Notes: generated from the sequence alone by a model not told the origin. DNA of 64,000 bases from Chitinophaga niastensis (GCF_003014755.1 NZ_PYAW01000009.1:1-64000), one strand, 5' to 3'. Shown: positions 27,805 to 36,794, counted from the first letter of the stretch. Program-made: numbers and translations.

Positions 27805-27964
27805 TACATAACAAAGCTGTAGAACAGTACGCAAAAGGCCCGAAACCTCTAATTTACCGTGTCGAAGATTGGAAACAAGCTCACCATTGAGAATAGTAAT
27901 AAACTAAAGACAAATAGCCCAGTTAAAGATTTAATAATAACTTTGTTATCGTGAATGTAATCCA

Positions 27965-29209
27965 ATGAGAAAAAAAGCAAATATTTTTCAAACAGGGATG
28001 CTCTTTACTATGCTGGTATTTTTTAGTCCTTTATACCTCATAGCTCAATCTAATACAATAAGTATTTCAGTTATTCGCGTTGAATATGATAACCCTTATT
28101 TTCTTCTTCTTAAAGGAAGTCTTCAAAGGAATAAAAATGTAACATCGGTTAAAACGGGTTACGAACAAGGTACTGCTAAACTCAGTTTTAGTTTTACACA
28201 TAATGCCCAGGACCTGTGGGATGAATTACCTAAATCCACGAAAGATTATTTTAAGATTATAACAATAAATGATAACGGCATTGTTTTGGAACGCAAGAAT
28301 CCTGTTAAAGAAGAAACCCCCGAACTTAAAAACAATACTACAACCTCTGCAAAAGATGACGACTGCAGGAATTGCTATTTTAATTTGTGTAAATATGATG
28401 GCATAAAGACTTTCCAGGGCGTAGTATACAAGGCTATAAATTACGATGAAGGGACTTTTTACTACAATTGCGACAATGGCATTTTAACGAGGAAGGTAAT
28501 TACAGTGAACGGATATGGAGTAACAACGGGCATTACCACGGATACCATACTGATGAGTAATGTCCCCATCGGAACTACGTGGCACGTTATCAATACCAAA
28601 CTTAATTTTTTAGGATCCGAAGGGTACAGCCGTTTAAAATACACTTTAGTAGGAAAGGGTTTAACTACAACTGTGAATGGTACAACATATAAGGATGTGA
28701 TTGTTGTAAACTTTTTCCAAAAGTCCCAAGACATTCTTGAGGGCGTAGTTGCTACCTCCATTAACTATTTTTATGCTAAAGGCGTCGGTTTGATAAAAGA
28801 GGAAAAGCTTAATCCGAATATCGAGCCCTTATCTACCATACATGTTTCAAATAAGCCAGTCGAACTTCCAAACCTCCCCGAAATGAAAGGGGTGATTGAT
28901 CCGGGGTTGGTCGGTACGTGGGTTGACAAAGATCCTTCAGGCTTTATCTACACGTATAAATTTTATGCCGATGGCACCTATGAAACTTTTGTAGGGTCGA
29001 CCCTTTCTTATAATGGAAGCAAATGTTTCTGGCGCCTTGATGGTGGATACATCAACCTATATTGCACCGGGTGGCCAAAAGTGTACAGGCAGGAATTTCA
29101 GAAAATAAATGATGCTGCCACCGGAAAACGGGCCATTGTAATTCAGTTCAAAGACACGGAATACAGGACTTATATTTCAGAAGACGGCAAAGCCACGTGG
29201 ACAAAATGA
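27965..29209 (+). CDS. Exported protein with lipocalin-like C-terminal domain
   Basis: A 414-residue protein of unknown function. The signal peptide is at 1-28 (ending LYLIAQ). Residues 30-110 form an alternating strand/helix domain (ISISVIRVEYDNPYFLLLKG) vaguely like a metal-binding HMA fold. A cysteine cluster follows (DDDCRNCYFNLCKYDG, about 140-155). A beta-rich middle segment comes next. The C-terminal part has GLVGTWVDKDPSGFIYTYKF and ADGTYETFVG, as in lipocalin-like domains of Bacteroidota. A TAACTTTG box at 27939-27946 may be its -7 element. It lies convergent to the LytTR regulator gene. Confidence 0.55.
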   Translation: MRKKANIFQTGMLFTMLVFFSPLYLIAQSNTISISVIRVEYDNPYFLLLKGSLQRNKNVTSVKTGYEQGTAKLSFSFTHNAQDLWDELPKSTKDYFKIITINDNGIVLERKNPVKEETPELKNNTTTSAKDDDCRNCYFNLCKYDGIKTFQGVVYKAINYDEGTFYYNCDNGILTRKVITVNGYGVTTGITTDTILMSNVPIGTTWHVINTKLNFLGSEGYSRLKYTLVGKGLTTTVNGTTYKDVIVVNFFQKSQDILEGVVATSINYFYAKGVGLIKEEKLNPNIEPLSTIHVSNKPVELPNLPEMKGVIDPGLVGTWVDKDPSGFIYTYKFYADGTYETFVGSTLSYNGSKCFWRLDGGYINLYCTGWPKVYRQEFQKINDAATGKRAIVIQFKDTEYRTYISEDGKATWTK

Positions 29210-29267
29210 AGAAAAGTTGACGGAGTTTTTTTTATGAATAATTTATTCTGATGATCAATCTTATCTG

Positions 29268-29987
29268 TCATCGCTTTATCATTTTGTCTTTCACAATTTC
29301 TGCTATCACTTTTTCGCGCAAGCCTTGGCTGATTGGGATTTTGTCATTTCCAATGTCCAAAATATTGCCCTCTATACTTTTTATTTTCGTTTTGTTCACA
29401 ATATAAGACTTGTGAACTTTAATGAAAATGTCGGCAGGCAGTTGTTCTTCTAAGTTTTTGATGGTAACATAAACCATCATTTTATTTGAACTCGTGTGCA
29501 GCATTACATAATTTAACATAGCCTCTGCGTACAACAAATCATCATAAAATACTTTCTCAATTTGGTTATTACATTTTATGAAAAAATAGTCATTAAGTTT
29601 ATTGGGCTGATTTTGTATATTTTTTTTCAATGTGCCAATTTCCTTGGCTTTATTACAAGCTTTCAAGAATCTATCAAAGGCGATTGGCTTTACCAGATAA
29701 TCTAAAACATCTAAGCCATAGGCCTCAACAGCATATTCAGCATAGGCGGTCGTCATAATAACACTTGCAGTAATTTTTGAATTTTTCAGAAAATCAACGC
29801 CATTTATTTTGGGCATATTGATATCTAAAAAAATCAGGTCAACATCGTTGACACTTAGCAATTTCATTGCTTTCAAAGGATTTTCAACTTCCGCTACTAA
29901 CTCCAGAAAATCTATTTCTTCAATAAATTCCCGCAATATTTTCCTTGCTATTGGTTCATCATCTATAATGATACATTTTAATTTCAT
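29268..29987 (-). CDS. LytTR-type response regulator
   Basis: A 239-residue regulator. The receiver domain is at 1-120 (IIDDEPIARKIL; acceptor Asp in DLIFLDINMPKINGVDFL; Lys in VLDYLVKPI). A LytTR DNA-binding domain is at about 140-236 (VYVTIKNLEEQLP, VHKSYIVNKTKIKSIEG). Its ATG overlaps the stop of the kinase gene upstream by four bases (ATGA), so the two are translationally coupled. Expected output is binding to paired ~10 bp repeats upstream of targets; the divergent DoxX gene is a candidate. Confidence 0.92.
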   Translation of the reverse strand: MKLKCIIIDDEPIARKILREFIEEIDFLELVAEVENPLKAMKLLSVNDVDLIFLDINMPKINGVDFLKNSKITASVIMTTAYAEYAVEAYGLDVLDYLVKPIAFDRFLKACNKAKEIGTLKKNIQNQPNKLNDYFFIKCNNQIEKVFYDDLLYAEAMLNYVMLHTSSNKMMVYVTIKNLEEQLPADIFIKVHKSYIVNKTKIKSIEGNILDIGNDKIPISQGLREKVIAEIVKDKMIKR

Positions 29988-30997
29988 GCTAAGTCAATTG
30001 TTAAGTTCGTTTCATAAAAATCATGTTCGACATTAACGCTTAGGGTATATTTTGTGGCATACAATAACTCCAATCTACGCTTTAAATTCGCAAATCCAAT
30101 TCCTCCCGAATTTACATTAATTATATGATGTTGCCTTTCTTTTGTATTAAAAATACAGCAATTCACTACGTTTTCTTTTGTAAATATTCTGATACTAATT
30201 TTATTTTCTTTGTCAGGAAAACTACTTACAAACTTGAAAGCATTTTCAATTAGCACGATTATTAAAAGTGGGGCAATTCTTAATCCTGGTGTAATATCAC
30301 CCGTTTCAATATTTACGACCAATTTATCATCTTTCCGCAATCGCTGAAAAGCGACATAATTGTTTATGTACGCTATCTCTTTTTCTAAATCTACTTTTTC
30401 TGCCCCGCATTCATATAACTGGTATTTTAATAATTCGGAAAACTGTAATAGTACATCCCGGGCGGGTTTGTTGTTTTTATCAATATGACCGTAAATAGTG
30501 TTCAAAGAGTTGAAAAGTGCATGCGGACTGATCTGTGCTTTTAAATAATCTAATTCGCTTTTAATTCTTTCTTTTTCCAGCAATTCTAGTTGTTGCTGGA
30601 TCTGTATTCTGTCAATTAACATTTTTACTATTGTAACCACTAATACCCAAATAGAAATATTAATTAATGAAAATAAATATAGTGTGCCAAAATCAATAGG
30701 AGTTATATGAAAAAAATGCTGATTTATTTGTACTGCTACTAAAGCCCTCAGCCATGCAGAAAGAGCAATTATCGTTATTGTAGCTACCACAAAAATAGGA
30801 TATCGCTTTTTATGTAAAAACTGTGGGACAATGAGATTATTAATGGCATAAAAATCTGCTGTAATAAAGATCAGGTAGCAGAACTCTACCGTCATTGTTT
30901 TAGTAATTGAAAACGAGTAACTGCGAAAAACAAGTACCCACAAAAGATAAATGCTTGCCCAAAAAATTGAATGGTATAATAATTTTCTGTTTTTCAT
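29984..30997 (-). CDS. LytS-like sensor histidine kinase
   Basis: A 337-residue membrane kinase of the His_kinase (LytS/YehU) family. Four hydrophobic helices lie at about 10-125, then a coiled coil (QQQLELLEKERIKSELDYLK). The phospho-accepting His159 is in QISPHALFNSLNTI, and the C-terminal ATPase domain carries LIENAFKFV and IGFANLKRRLELLY. The start at 30997 (MKNRKLLYHS) is preferred; the frame is open to 31027. It pairs with the LytTR regulator by a four-base overlap. The signal is unknown. Confidence 0.9.
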   Translation of the reverse strand: MKNRKLLYHSIFWASIYLLWVLVFRSYSFSITKTMTVEFCYLIFITADFYAINNLIVPQFLHKKRYPIFVVATITIIALSAWLRALVAVQINQHFFHITPIDFGTLYLFSLINISIWVLVVTIVKMLIDRIQIQQQLELLEKERIKSELDYLKAQISPHALFNSLNTIYGHIDKNNKPARDVLLQFSELLKYQLYECGAEKVDLEKEIAYINNYVAFQRLRKDDKLVVNIETGDITPGLRIAPLLIIVLIENAFKFVSSFPDKENKISIRIFTKENVVNCCIFNTKERQHHIINVNSGGIGFANLKRRLELLYATKYTLSVNVEHDFYETNLTIDLA

Positions 30998-31062
30998 TTT
31001 TTGTTTTCTCAAATTTAGTAACGGCAAATTGAGATTAAATTTTATTACACGATGCAGGTAAA

Positions 31063-31093
31063 TTTCTTGATTAAACCCTGTTTAATCAAGAAA
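31063..31093. promoter_or_regulatory. 13-bp inverted repeat between divergent genes
   Basis: TTTCTTGATTAAA, spacer CCCTG, TTTAATCAAGAAA. It is perfect over 13 bp and sits between the LytS-like kinase start (30997) and the DoxX start (31175). It is well placed to control both; candidate operator. A hairpin role in RNA is also possible. Confidence 0.5.
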
Positions 31094-31174
31094 AAATGAT
31101 AGATGCTGTAAATATTTTTTATGCCTCCGTTGTAGTATTGATGTTTGCATTGTCATTTATTTAAATTGAAAACC

Positions 31175-31711
31175 ATGAAAAAAGCAATCAATTGGTTTCT
31201 TAAGCCTCCGGTTACAGGTCAATCTACTATTTTAATCCTCCGTCTGATGGCAGGAAACGTATTCCTTTGGGAAGGAATTTTAAAATTTGTTTATGTAAAT
31301 CAGGGGGTAGGCCGGTTTACAAAATTAGGTTTTCCATTTCCTGAAATTACTGCTCATTTTATTGCAGTAGGCGAAATAATTGGCGGCTTGTTACTCATCT
31401 TTGGGTTATTTACAAGGATAACAGCATTTTATTTTATTGTACAAATGATCGTTGCTATTCTTAGCACTAAAATTGATTTGTATTTCGGTACAAGTCCTTT
31501 ACCATTGCCGCCTGCCCCACCCAAAATAGGTATTTGGGCTGTGTTGCATGAAATACGTTCTGACTATGCCCAAATACTTACTTGTCTTTTTCTATTAATT
31601 GAAGGTGCAGGAAGAAGGTCTCTTGATTTTATAGTTTCTACGTCAAAAAAAGTGTATAGCATTACAGGGAGAGACTATAGTCCACAATCTACAAAAGAGG
31701 TGTTTGAATAA
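31175..31711 (+). CDS. DoxX family membrane protein
   Basis: A 178-residue inner-membrane protein with four predicted helices. It carries DoxX-family features: LRLMAGNVFLWEGILKFVY, then FPFPEITAHFIAVGEIIGGL and LLIFGLFTRITAFYF. DoxX proteins are quinone-linked or redox-related membrane subunits; many in Bacteroidota have no proven function. The ATG at 31175 is chosen because the ten residues encoded before it are not family-like. Divergent from the LytTR two-component operon. Confidence 0.85.
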   Translation: MKKAINWFLKPPVTGQSTILILRLMAGNVFLWEGILKFVYVNQGVGRFTKLGFPFPEITAHFIAVGEIIGGLLLIFGLFTRITAFYFIVQMIVAILSTKIDLYFGTSPLPLPPAPPKIGIWAVLHEIRSDYAQILTCLFLLIEGAGRRSLDFIVSTSKKVYSITGRDYSPQSTKEVFE

Positions 31712-31911
31712 GCTATCACACTTTCGCTGAAACTCCCGTTGATGTGTACTTTTGGCAAAGTAGGGGTAAAGAAGAGCTGCGAAAATTGGTGTTTCCGCAA
31801 AGAGTAACCTATTATTACAAAAATGGGGCATTTCTAACTGAAAAAGTCAACGAGATATTTGAGCCAACTCCACGCCTGAACTGCATTTCAGAAAACGATA
31901 AAAATAAATAA
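31708..31911 (+). pseudogene. C-terminal relic of a serine site-specific recombinase
   Basis: The open frame, lacking a start, reads VDVYFWQSRGKEELRKLVFP, then YYYKNGAFLTEKVNEIF, and ends NDKNK-stop. This resembles the C-terminal end of large Bacteroidota serine recombinases (xLxKLVFPEGxxYxxxxxxxRTxxVNxxF). Only the last ~65 residues remain. It is followed directly by a hairpin and by repeat copy c in the same frame as its stop codon. The match is from recalled family pattern and needs a profile search. Confidence 0.6.
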
Positions 31912-31931
31912 GGCAGCATTTCTGCTGCCTT
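31910..31931. terminator. Hairpin before repeat copy c
   Basis: AAGGCAGCA, loop TTTC, TGCTGCCTT. It begins at the stop codon of the recombinase relic and lies 10 bp before repeat copy c. Confidence 0.7.
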
Positions 31932-31941
31932 GTCCAATCTC

Positions 31942-32010
31942 GTCGACGTGGCTGTACAATTTTCGAACTTATTTCTATTGGATTTAAAGAAACTGGTAAC
32001 TTTATTCGTT
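31942..32010 (+). repeat. Dispersed repeat, copy c
   Basis: It begins GTCGACGTGGCTGTACAATT and continues TTCGAACTTATTTCTATTGG. In frame it encodes VAVQFSNLFLLDLKKLVT and soon stops. In the following 32011-32215 no intact gene is evident; 32096-32212 has a short frame, and an alternative frame reads EEAGGDFEDFIRLLNN, a possible nucleotidyltransferase relic. Confidence 0.75.
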
Positions 32011-32215
32011 TAGGTATTTATGTAAATGTAAATAACATATGCACTATTTATTATTTTAATGACAAATAAGACTGTAATATTCGTTATATTTTAGCATGAA
32101 GCAACAAATTCCTAAAAGCAAAAGAATTGTGCTTGTTCATTGGAAGAAGAAGCCGGAGGAGATTTTGAGGATTTTATCAGGCTGCTCAACAATAAAGAAA
32201 TTCCAACAATAACAA

Positions 32216-32803
32216 ATGCAAGAAATTATTATAAAAAACCTACGACGGCATATTGATCCGAACAGAGAAGAAATAGCCATTTTTTTATCCCTTGCGGTTG
32301 CTAAAACCGTTAAAAGAAAAGAGTTTTTGTTGATGGAAGGCGATGTGGCAAGGCATCAGTTTTTTGTACTCAATGGTTGCCTGCGGACCTATACTATTGA
32401 CTCAGTCGGCAAGGAACATGTTTTGATGTTCGCACCCGAAGATTGGTGGTGTAGCGGCGATTTGTATAGCTTTTTGTCAGGACAAAAGAGTGTCAATAAC
32501 CTGGAAGCGTTGGAGCCCACAACCTTATTACAAATCAGCAAAGGCAATTTGGACATTTTATACGAGCGAGCGCCAAAATTCGAGCGATTTTTCAGAGTAT
32601 TATTTCAAAACGCCTTTGTCTTTCATCAGAACAGAATAGGTGCCAACCTTTCGCAACCTGCGGAAGGGAGATATGATCTATTCACAAAAGCTTACCCTGA
32701 TCTTGAAAACCGGATCCCGCAAAAATATATTGCTTCGTATATCGGTGTTACGCCAGAATTTTTTAGCCAGATGAAAGCAAATATGTTTCGAAAAAAATCT
32801 TAA
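32216..32803 (+). CDS. Crp/Fnr family transcriptional regulator
   Basis: A 195-residue regulator. The cyclic-nucleotide-binding fold is at about 15-125 (LLMEGDVARHQFFVLNGCLR, then HVLMFAPEDWWCSGDLYSF). The C-terminal winged helix-turn-helix is at about 145-195, with IPQKYIASYIGVTPEFFSQM as the recognition helix. This is the short Bacteroidota Crp type that often controls an adjacent hydrolase. The haloalkane dehalogenase gene starts 61 bp downstream on the same strand. Confidence 0.88.
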   Translation: MQEIIIKNLRRHIDPNREEIAIFLSLAVAKTVKRKEFLLMEGDVARHQFFVLNGCLRTYTIDSVGKEHVLMFAPEDWWCSGDLYSFLSGQKSVNNLEALEPTTLLQISKGNLDILYERAPKFERFFRVLFQNAFVFHQNRIGANLSQPAEGRYDLFTKAYPDLENRIPQKYIASYIGVTPEFFSQMKANMFRKKS

Positions 32804-32864
32804 GGTACATTATTTTTTAGCGCATATTATGATCGTTGCTTTGCTGTATTAAATCATTAAAAAT

Positions 32865-33773
32865 ATGGAACGCAAAGCAAACGTACAGACTATTTTCAGC
32901 GAAAAGCCCTTTGCCGAAAAGAAATTTATTGAGATAAAAGGCCGCCGGATGGCCTATATTGATGAAGGCGAAGGCGACCCAATTGTATTTCAGCATGGCA
33001 ATCCTACTTCATCCTATCTCTGGCGGAATATAATGCCTTATTGCCGTGGCCTTGGGCGGCTTATTGCCTGCGATCTGATTGGCATGGGTGACTCAGAAAA
33101 GCTCGTTGATTCCGGATCCGGACGATATTCTTATTTAGAGCAACGTAGTTTTCTTTTTGCACTTTGGGAAGAGTTGAAACTGGAAAAAAACGTGATACTT
33201 GTGCTTCATGACTGGGGCTCTGTATTGGGTTTTGATTGGGCAAATCAAAACCGTTCCCGCGTTCAGGGTATCGTTTACATGGAAGCATTGGCGATTCCTT
33301 TTAAGTGGGATGAATTTGAACCTAAAGTACGTGATTTATTCCGGGCATTGCGCGCTCCTGCTGGCGAGGAGTTGGTTTTAAAAAACAATGTGTTTGTTGA
33401 AAAAGTATTGCCGGGTGGAATTTTCCGGGAACTCAGCAATGCAGAAATGGAGGAGTACCGGCGGCCCTACCTTAATGAGGGGGAGGATCGCCGCCCGACA
33501 TTATCATTTCCACGTCAAATTGCTTTGGACGGAGAGCCAAAAGAAGTGGCTGAAATAGTGGCCGGATACGGAAATTGGCTTAAACAAAGCCCGGTTTCCA
33601 AGCTTTGGATTCATGGTAACCCTGGTGCAGTGGAAAATGACAGTATGCGAAAATTTTGCAGTACATGGGCCAATCAAACAGAGATATCAGTAAAGGGAAA
33701 ACATTTTTTGCAAGAAGACAGCCCTATGGAAATTGGGGAAGCAATTGCTGAATTTGTAAAAAAATTGCGCTAG
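32865..33773 (+). CDS. Haloalkane dehalogenase
   Basis: A 302-residue alpha/beta hydrolase of the haloalkane dehalogenase family, subfamily II type (DhaA/LinB-like). All expected active-site residues are seen: nucleophile Asp116 with halide-binding Trp117 ([12 protein letters not shown]), halide-binding Asn46 ([14 protein letters not shown]), acid Glu140 (YMEALAIPF) and base His280 ([10 protein letters not shown]). It would hydrolyse carbon-halogen bonds in small haloalkanes in the cytosol. There is no signal peptide. It follows a Crp-type regulator and precedes a hairpin plus repeat copy d, so the Crp and dehalogenase genes form one module. Confidence 0.92.
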   Translation: MERKANVQTIFSEKPFAEKKFIEIKGRRMAYIDEGEGDPIVFQHGNPTSSYLWRNIMPYCRGLGRLIACDLIGMGDSEKLVDSGSGRYSYLEQRSFLFALWEELKLEKNVILVLHDWGSVLGFDWANQNRSRVQGIVYMEALAIPFKWDEFEPKVRDLFRALRAPAGEELVLKNNVFVEKVLPGGIFRELSNAEMEEYRRPYLNEGEDRRPTLSFPRQIALDGEPKEVAEIVAGYGNWLKQSPVSKLWIHGNPGAVENDSMRKFCSTWANQTEISVKGKHFLQEDSPMEIGEAIAEFVKKLR

Positions 33774-33858
33774 CGGGCGGACATTGATCCCATTCTCCGA
33801 CCCAAATTGGGGTTTTGTGATATCAATCCATAAAAAAGTAGTAACAATAGGAAATAAA

Positions 33859-33896
33859 AAGCCTTAAAACCAGCTATCGAGTTGGTTTTAAGGCTT
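33859..33896. terminator. Hairpin before repeat copy d
   Basis: AAGCCTTAAAACCA pairs perfectly over 14 bp with TGGTTTTAAGGCTT (33883-33896), loop of 10. It lies 85 bp after the dehalogenase stop and directly abuts repeat copy d. Confidence 0.75.
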
Positions 33897-33964
33897 GTCG
33901 CCCTCCCTGTACAATTTTCGAACTTATTTTTAATGGATTTAAGACGGCTTGCAAGCCGTTTTTT
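33897..33964 (+). repeat. Dispersed repeat, copy d, ending in a terminator
   Basis: It begins GTCGCCCTCCCTGTACAATT and continues TTCGAACTTATTTTTAATGG. In frame: VALPVQFSNLFLMDLRRL. Its outer end forms ACGGCTT-GC-AAGCCGT plus a T6 run (33944-33964), a plausible plus-strand terminator. Beyond it, 33965-34194 has no clear gene, though the minus strand has a 43-codon frame (34052-34183) starting just after the sigma factor's stop. Confidence 0.75.
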
Positions 33965-34194
33965 ATTGTACATAATTAATGTGAACCTGAAAACGTGTGT
34001 ATGAAAAATTTAATGTGTGCAGAGGCCAATTTGGTATCTTCAACTACTTCTTCAATATCTAGTCCTTTCCTTCGACCATGGCAAACTGGATGTTTCAGTC
34101 CTAAGTTTTCCAGCAAAAACAGGCAATGTTAAAATGGACCTAATCGTGATCTTATCGAGTTGCGATCCGATCCCTTCATCCATTAACTCCTTGG

Positions 34195-35445
34195 TTAGCT
34201 TTCTTTGCATGTATCTATACGCCGTTGCAAGAAATTACGTTCCATAGGATTGCGTGCCAACGAAAGCGCTGTGGAGAAGTGCGCTTTCGCAACCGGGTAA
34301 TTTCCTCGACGGAGTTCAAGTTCACCAAGCGTAGCCGGGTAAAACGGGTAAGCAGAAAGGCGATGAAGGTCATGGATGACGCATATCTCCTGCAATCCCC
34401 GTTCTGGGCCATCCAGCTGTGCGATGGCAATCGTACGGTTAAGTGCAATGACCGGAGAAGGATGGATAGCCATAAGCATATCATAAAGCGATACTATCTG
34501 TTTCCAATCGGTATCTTCGCTTCTAGCGGCACTGGTATGCGTTGAAGCAATAGCCGCTTCAATATGATATTTTGTCAGTTCTGTACCAGAGGCAGAAAGG
34601 TTAAGAAGCGCTTGTCCTTCTGCTATGAGGTTATGATTCCATAAGGACCGATCCTGCTCAAAGAACGAAACAAGATTACCCGAACCATCTAAACGAGTTG
34701 GCAGACGGGCCGCGTTGAGATACATCAACGCAGCAAGCGCATATGATTGGGGGGTTATTAAAGCAGGTTGTTCGATGAGTAAATTCATAAGCAGCATGGC
34801 TTCCTGACAAAGGTCCATGCGCACTGCAGCCTCAGGTGAGGATCCATGATACCCTTCGTTGAAAAGCAAATATAATGCTTGCAGAACGGAGGAAAGCCTG
34901 GAGGGAAAATCTGCATCGGCGAGATCAAAAAGCTTCGTGGATTCCGCCAATATTTTCTTTGCCCGGGTGATGCGTTTTTCAATACCGGCATGACTGCTCA
35001 CGAAGGCCTGTGCAATCTCCTTTACATTGAATCCACATAATATGTGCAATATAAGTGCAATTTGAGCCGCTTCAGAGAGGCGGGGATGGCAGCAGGAAAA
35101 CATCATACGTAGCTGGGAATCTTTCACAGCGTACGCACTAAACGCCTCTTCTACCGTCGGAACCAGCGTCCATTCAGATTCAAGAAACCGCGTTAGTTCT
35201 GGCTCAGACACTCTAGCCGTGCGCTCCCGGCGCAAGATATCCAAGGCACGGTTCTTGGCAGTGGCCATCAGCCATGCGGAAGGATTTTTCGGCAGACCGC
35301 GTAACTTCCACGTCTCCATCGCACGGCAGAAGGCGTCCTGAGTGACGTCTTCTGCCAATGCGATGTTACGGACTCCGAAAAGCCGGGTAAGCGTGGCAAC
35401 AATTCTTCCGAATTCATGCCGGAAAAAATGTTCCTCAATATCCAT
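34195..35445 (-). CDS. ECF sigma factor with C-terminal TPR extension (ECF42-like)
   Basis: A 416-residue sigma factor. Region 2 is at about 10-75 (LAEDVTQDAFCRAMETWKL, PSAWLMATAKNRALDILR) and region 4 at about 110-175 (LILHILCGFNVKEIAQAF). A long helical, TPR-like C-terminal half of about 230 residues follows (LNRTIAIAQLDGPERGL, FYPATLGELELRRGNYPVA). Sigma factors with this extension are known as the ECF42 group and are typically encoded with a YCII/DGPF-domain protein, as here: the genes overlap by 11 bp. The activating signal is unknown, and no dedicated anti-sigma factor is seen. Confidence 0.88.
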   Translation of the reverse strand: MDIEEHFFRHEFGRIVATLTRLFGVRNIALAEDVTQDAFCRAMETWKLRGLPKNPSAWLMATAKNRALDILRRERTARVSEPELTRFLESEWTLVPTVEEAFSAYAVKDSQLRMMFSCCHPRLSEAAQIALILHILCGFNVKEIAQAFVSSHAGIEKRITRAKKILAESTKLFDLADADFPSRLSSVLQALYLLFNEGYHGSSPEAAVRMDLCQEAMLLMNLLIEQPALITPQSYALAALMYLNAARLPTRLDGSGNLVSFFEQDRSLWNHNLIAEGQALLNLSASGTELTKYHIEAAIASTHTSAARSEDTDWKQIVSLYDMLMAIHPSPVIALNRTIAIAQLDGPERGLQEICVIHDLHRLSAYPFYPATLGELELRRGNYPVAKAHFSTALSLARNPMERNFLQRRIDTCKES

Positions 35446-35788
35446 CGCCTAATTCTAACTGTCCGATTGGACGTACCTCTACAGAACCGCCATCCTCGAA
35501 AATAGGGCATCCCAGGGAAAACTCCACAGCCTGTTCGATATCCCTGGCCACAATGATACTATAACCTCCGACCACGTCTTTAGCTTCGGCATAGGGGCCG
35601 TCAATGACCTGCTTTTTTGCGCCTTTGACTACCTTGCCACCAGGTTGCAAAGGCTCTCCGAGTGATTTCACATGGCCTTTGTCACTGAGATCCTTAAGCC
35701 AGGCCATCCATTTGGCCGTTTTTTGCTGCATTTCCTCAGGAGATGCAGGTAGTTCGTAACCTCGATAGAAGTATACAAATTCAGTCAT
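35435..35788 (-). CDS. YCII-related (DGPF) domain protein
   Basis: A 117-residue small protein with the YCII/DGPF layout: MTEFVYFYRGYELPASPEEM, WMAWLKDLSDKGHVKSLGEP, and the signature VIDGPYAEAKDVVGGYSII (DGPY in place of DGPF). Its C-terminus overlaps the sigma factor start by 11 bp. DGPF proteins are the regular partners of ECF42 sigma factors and are proposed to act with them; the mechanism is not known. Confidence 0.9.
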   Translation of the reverse strand: MTEFVYFYRGYELPASPEEMQQKTAKWMAWLKDLSDKGHVKSLGEPLQPGGKVVKGAKKQVIDGPYAEAKDVVGGYSIIVARDIEQAVEFSLGCPIFEDGGSVEVRPIGQLELGDGY

Positions 35789-35841
35789 AGTAGGTTTCTT
35801 TATGTTGATGTTTATATTATATAGGTTTTTGTCAGCAGATA

Positions 35842-36633
35842 CTAGTCGTCCAGGGCTCCCATGGTCAGATTGATGGTCGTTCCCATCATCCCGCTTGCCT
35901 TATCGGAAGCCACAAAGGCCGCTACATTAGCCATCTCTGCGAGTGTCATGAAGCGTTTGGGATGGTTCATGCCTGCAAGATAACCTGTGAACTGTTCCCA
36001 GGTTACGCCCGCTGTCCTGGTCCTACTTTCAAATATTTCCCTTAATGTCTCTGTCTCCGGCATGCCGTGCGGCTGCAGACCGACCACGCGGATGCCCTGA
36101 GGCGCGAGTTCTTTCGACAGGTATCGGGTAAGCGCCTCCTTGGCAGCCTGTGACGGACCATAACCTCCGTTTGGCGTGCCTATTCTTGCGGGAGGCGCAG
36201 TAACGGTCATGATCACCCCGGATTTATTCGGGAGCATGCGTCTTGCCGCTAAACGCGCAGTCAGAAAGTATGATGTGGTATAGCTCGTGATCGGCATGGA
36301 GAATTGTTTAAGATCCATATCGACCAGCGATGCCCCCAGCCACTTGGTGGGCGAGTTCCCCATCGCATTGAACGAAATATCGATACGGCCTGCCTTAGCC
36401 ACTACAGACTGCAGATGCTTATCTATAGCCTGCTCATCAAGGGCATCAACCTCCGCTGCCTCGGCATCGCCGCCAGCAGACACGATGTCCTTGGCAACCG
36501 CTTCCACAGGCGCCAAGCGGTGCCCGGTAAGAAAAAGCCTGGCTCCTTCGCGTGCGAAAGCACGTGCGACAGCGCCGCCGATTTCGCCGCCTGCCCCATA
36601 GATCACTGCAATTCTGTCTTTCAATTCATTCAT
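35842..36633 (-). CDS. Short-chain dehydrogenase/reductase (SDR)
   Basis: A 263-residue SDR. The nucleotide-binding motif is VIYGAGGEIGGAVARAFARE (a variant of TGxxxGxG), then NAMGNSPTKWLG in place of NNAG. The active-site YxxxK position is GGYGPSQAAKEALT (Tyr and Lys spaced by four: YGPSQAAK has AAK one residue late, so the alignment needs checking). PHGMPETETL follows in place of the PG motif. The start at 36633 is preferred over 36750. It lies 53 bp upstream of the YCII gene on the same strand and is possibly a target or partner of the sigma factor cluster. Confidence 0.8.
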   Translation of the reverse strand: MNELKDRIAVIYGAGGEIGGAVARAFAREGARLFLTGHRLAPVEAVAKDIVSAGGDAEAAEVDALDEQAIDKHLQSVVAKAGRIDISFNAMGNSPTKWLGASLVDMDLKQFSMPITSYTTSYFLTARLAARRMLPNKSGVIMTVTAPPARIGTPNGGYGPSQAAKEALTRYLSKELAPQGIRVVGLQPHGMPETETLREIFESRTRTAGVTWEQFTGYLAGMNHPKRFMTLAEMANVAAFVASDKASGMMGTTINLTMGALDD

Positions 36634-36794
36634 TATTTTTCTTTTTAATGTTGAGAAATTACACGTGAATCCTTCACGCCGAACTAAGACGTTTGGAGTT
36701 AACGTTTCCGGACATTTTATTTGGATTATTTTATTTGGTGGTTTAGTCATTGCATTTGCCGCCTTCGTTCAGCTTTCCTCTAAAACTCGCCGGT

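Noticed and set aside
33770-33973. 67-codon minus-strand frame over repeat copy d
   Set aside because: It runs through a hairpin and the dispersed repeat in the register opposite to the one conserved among copies.
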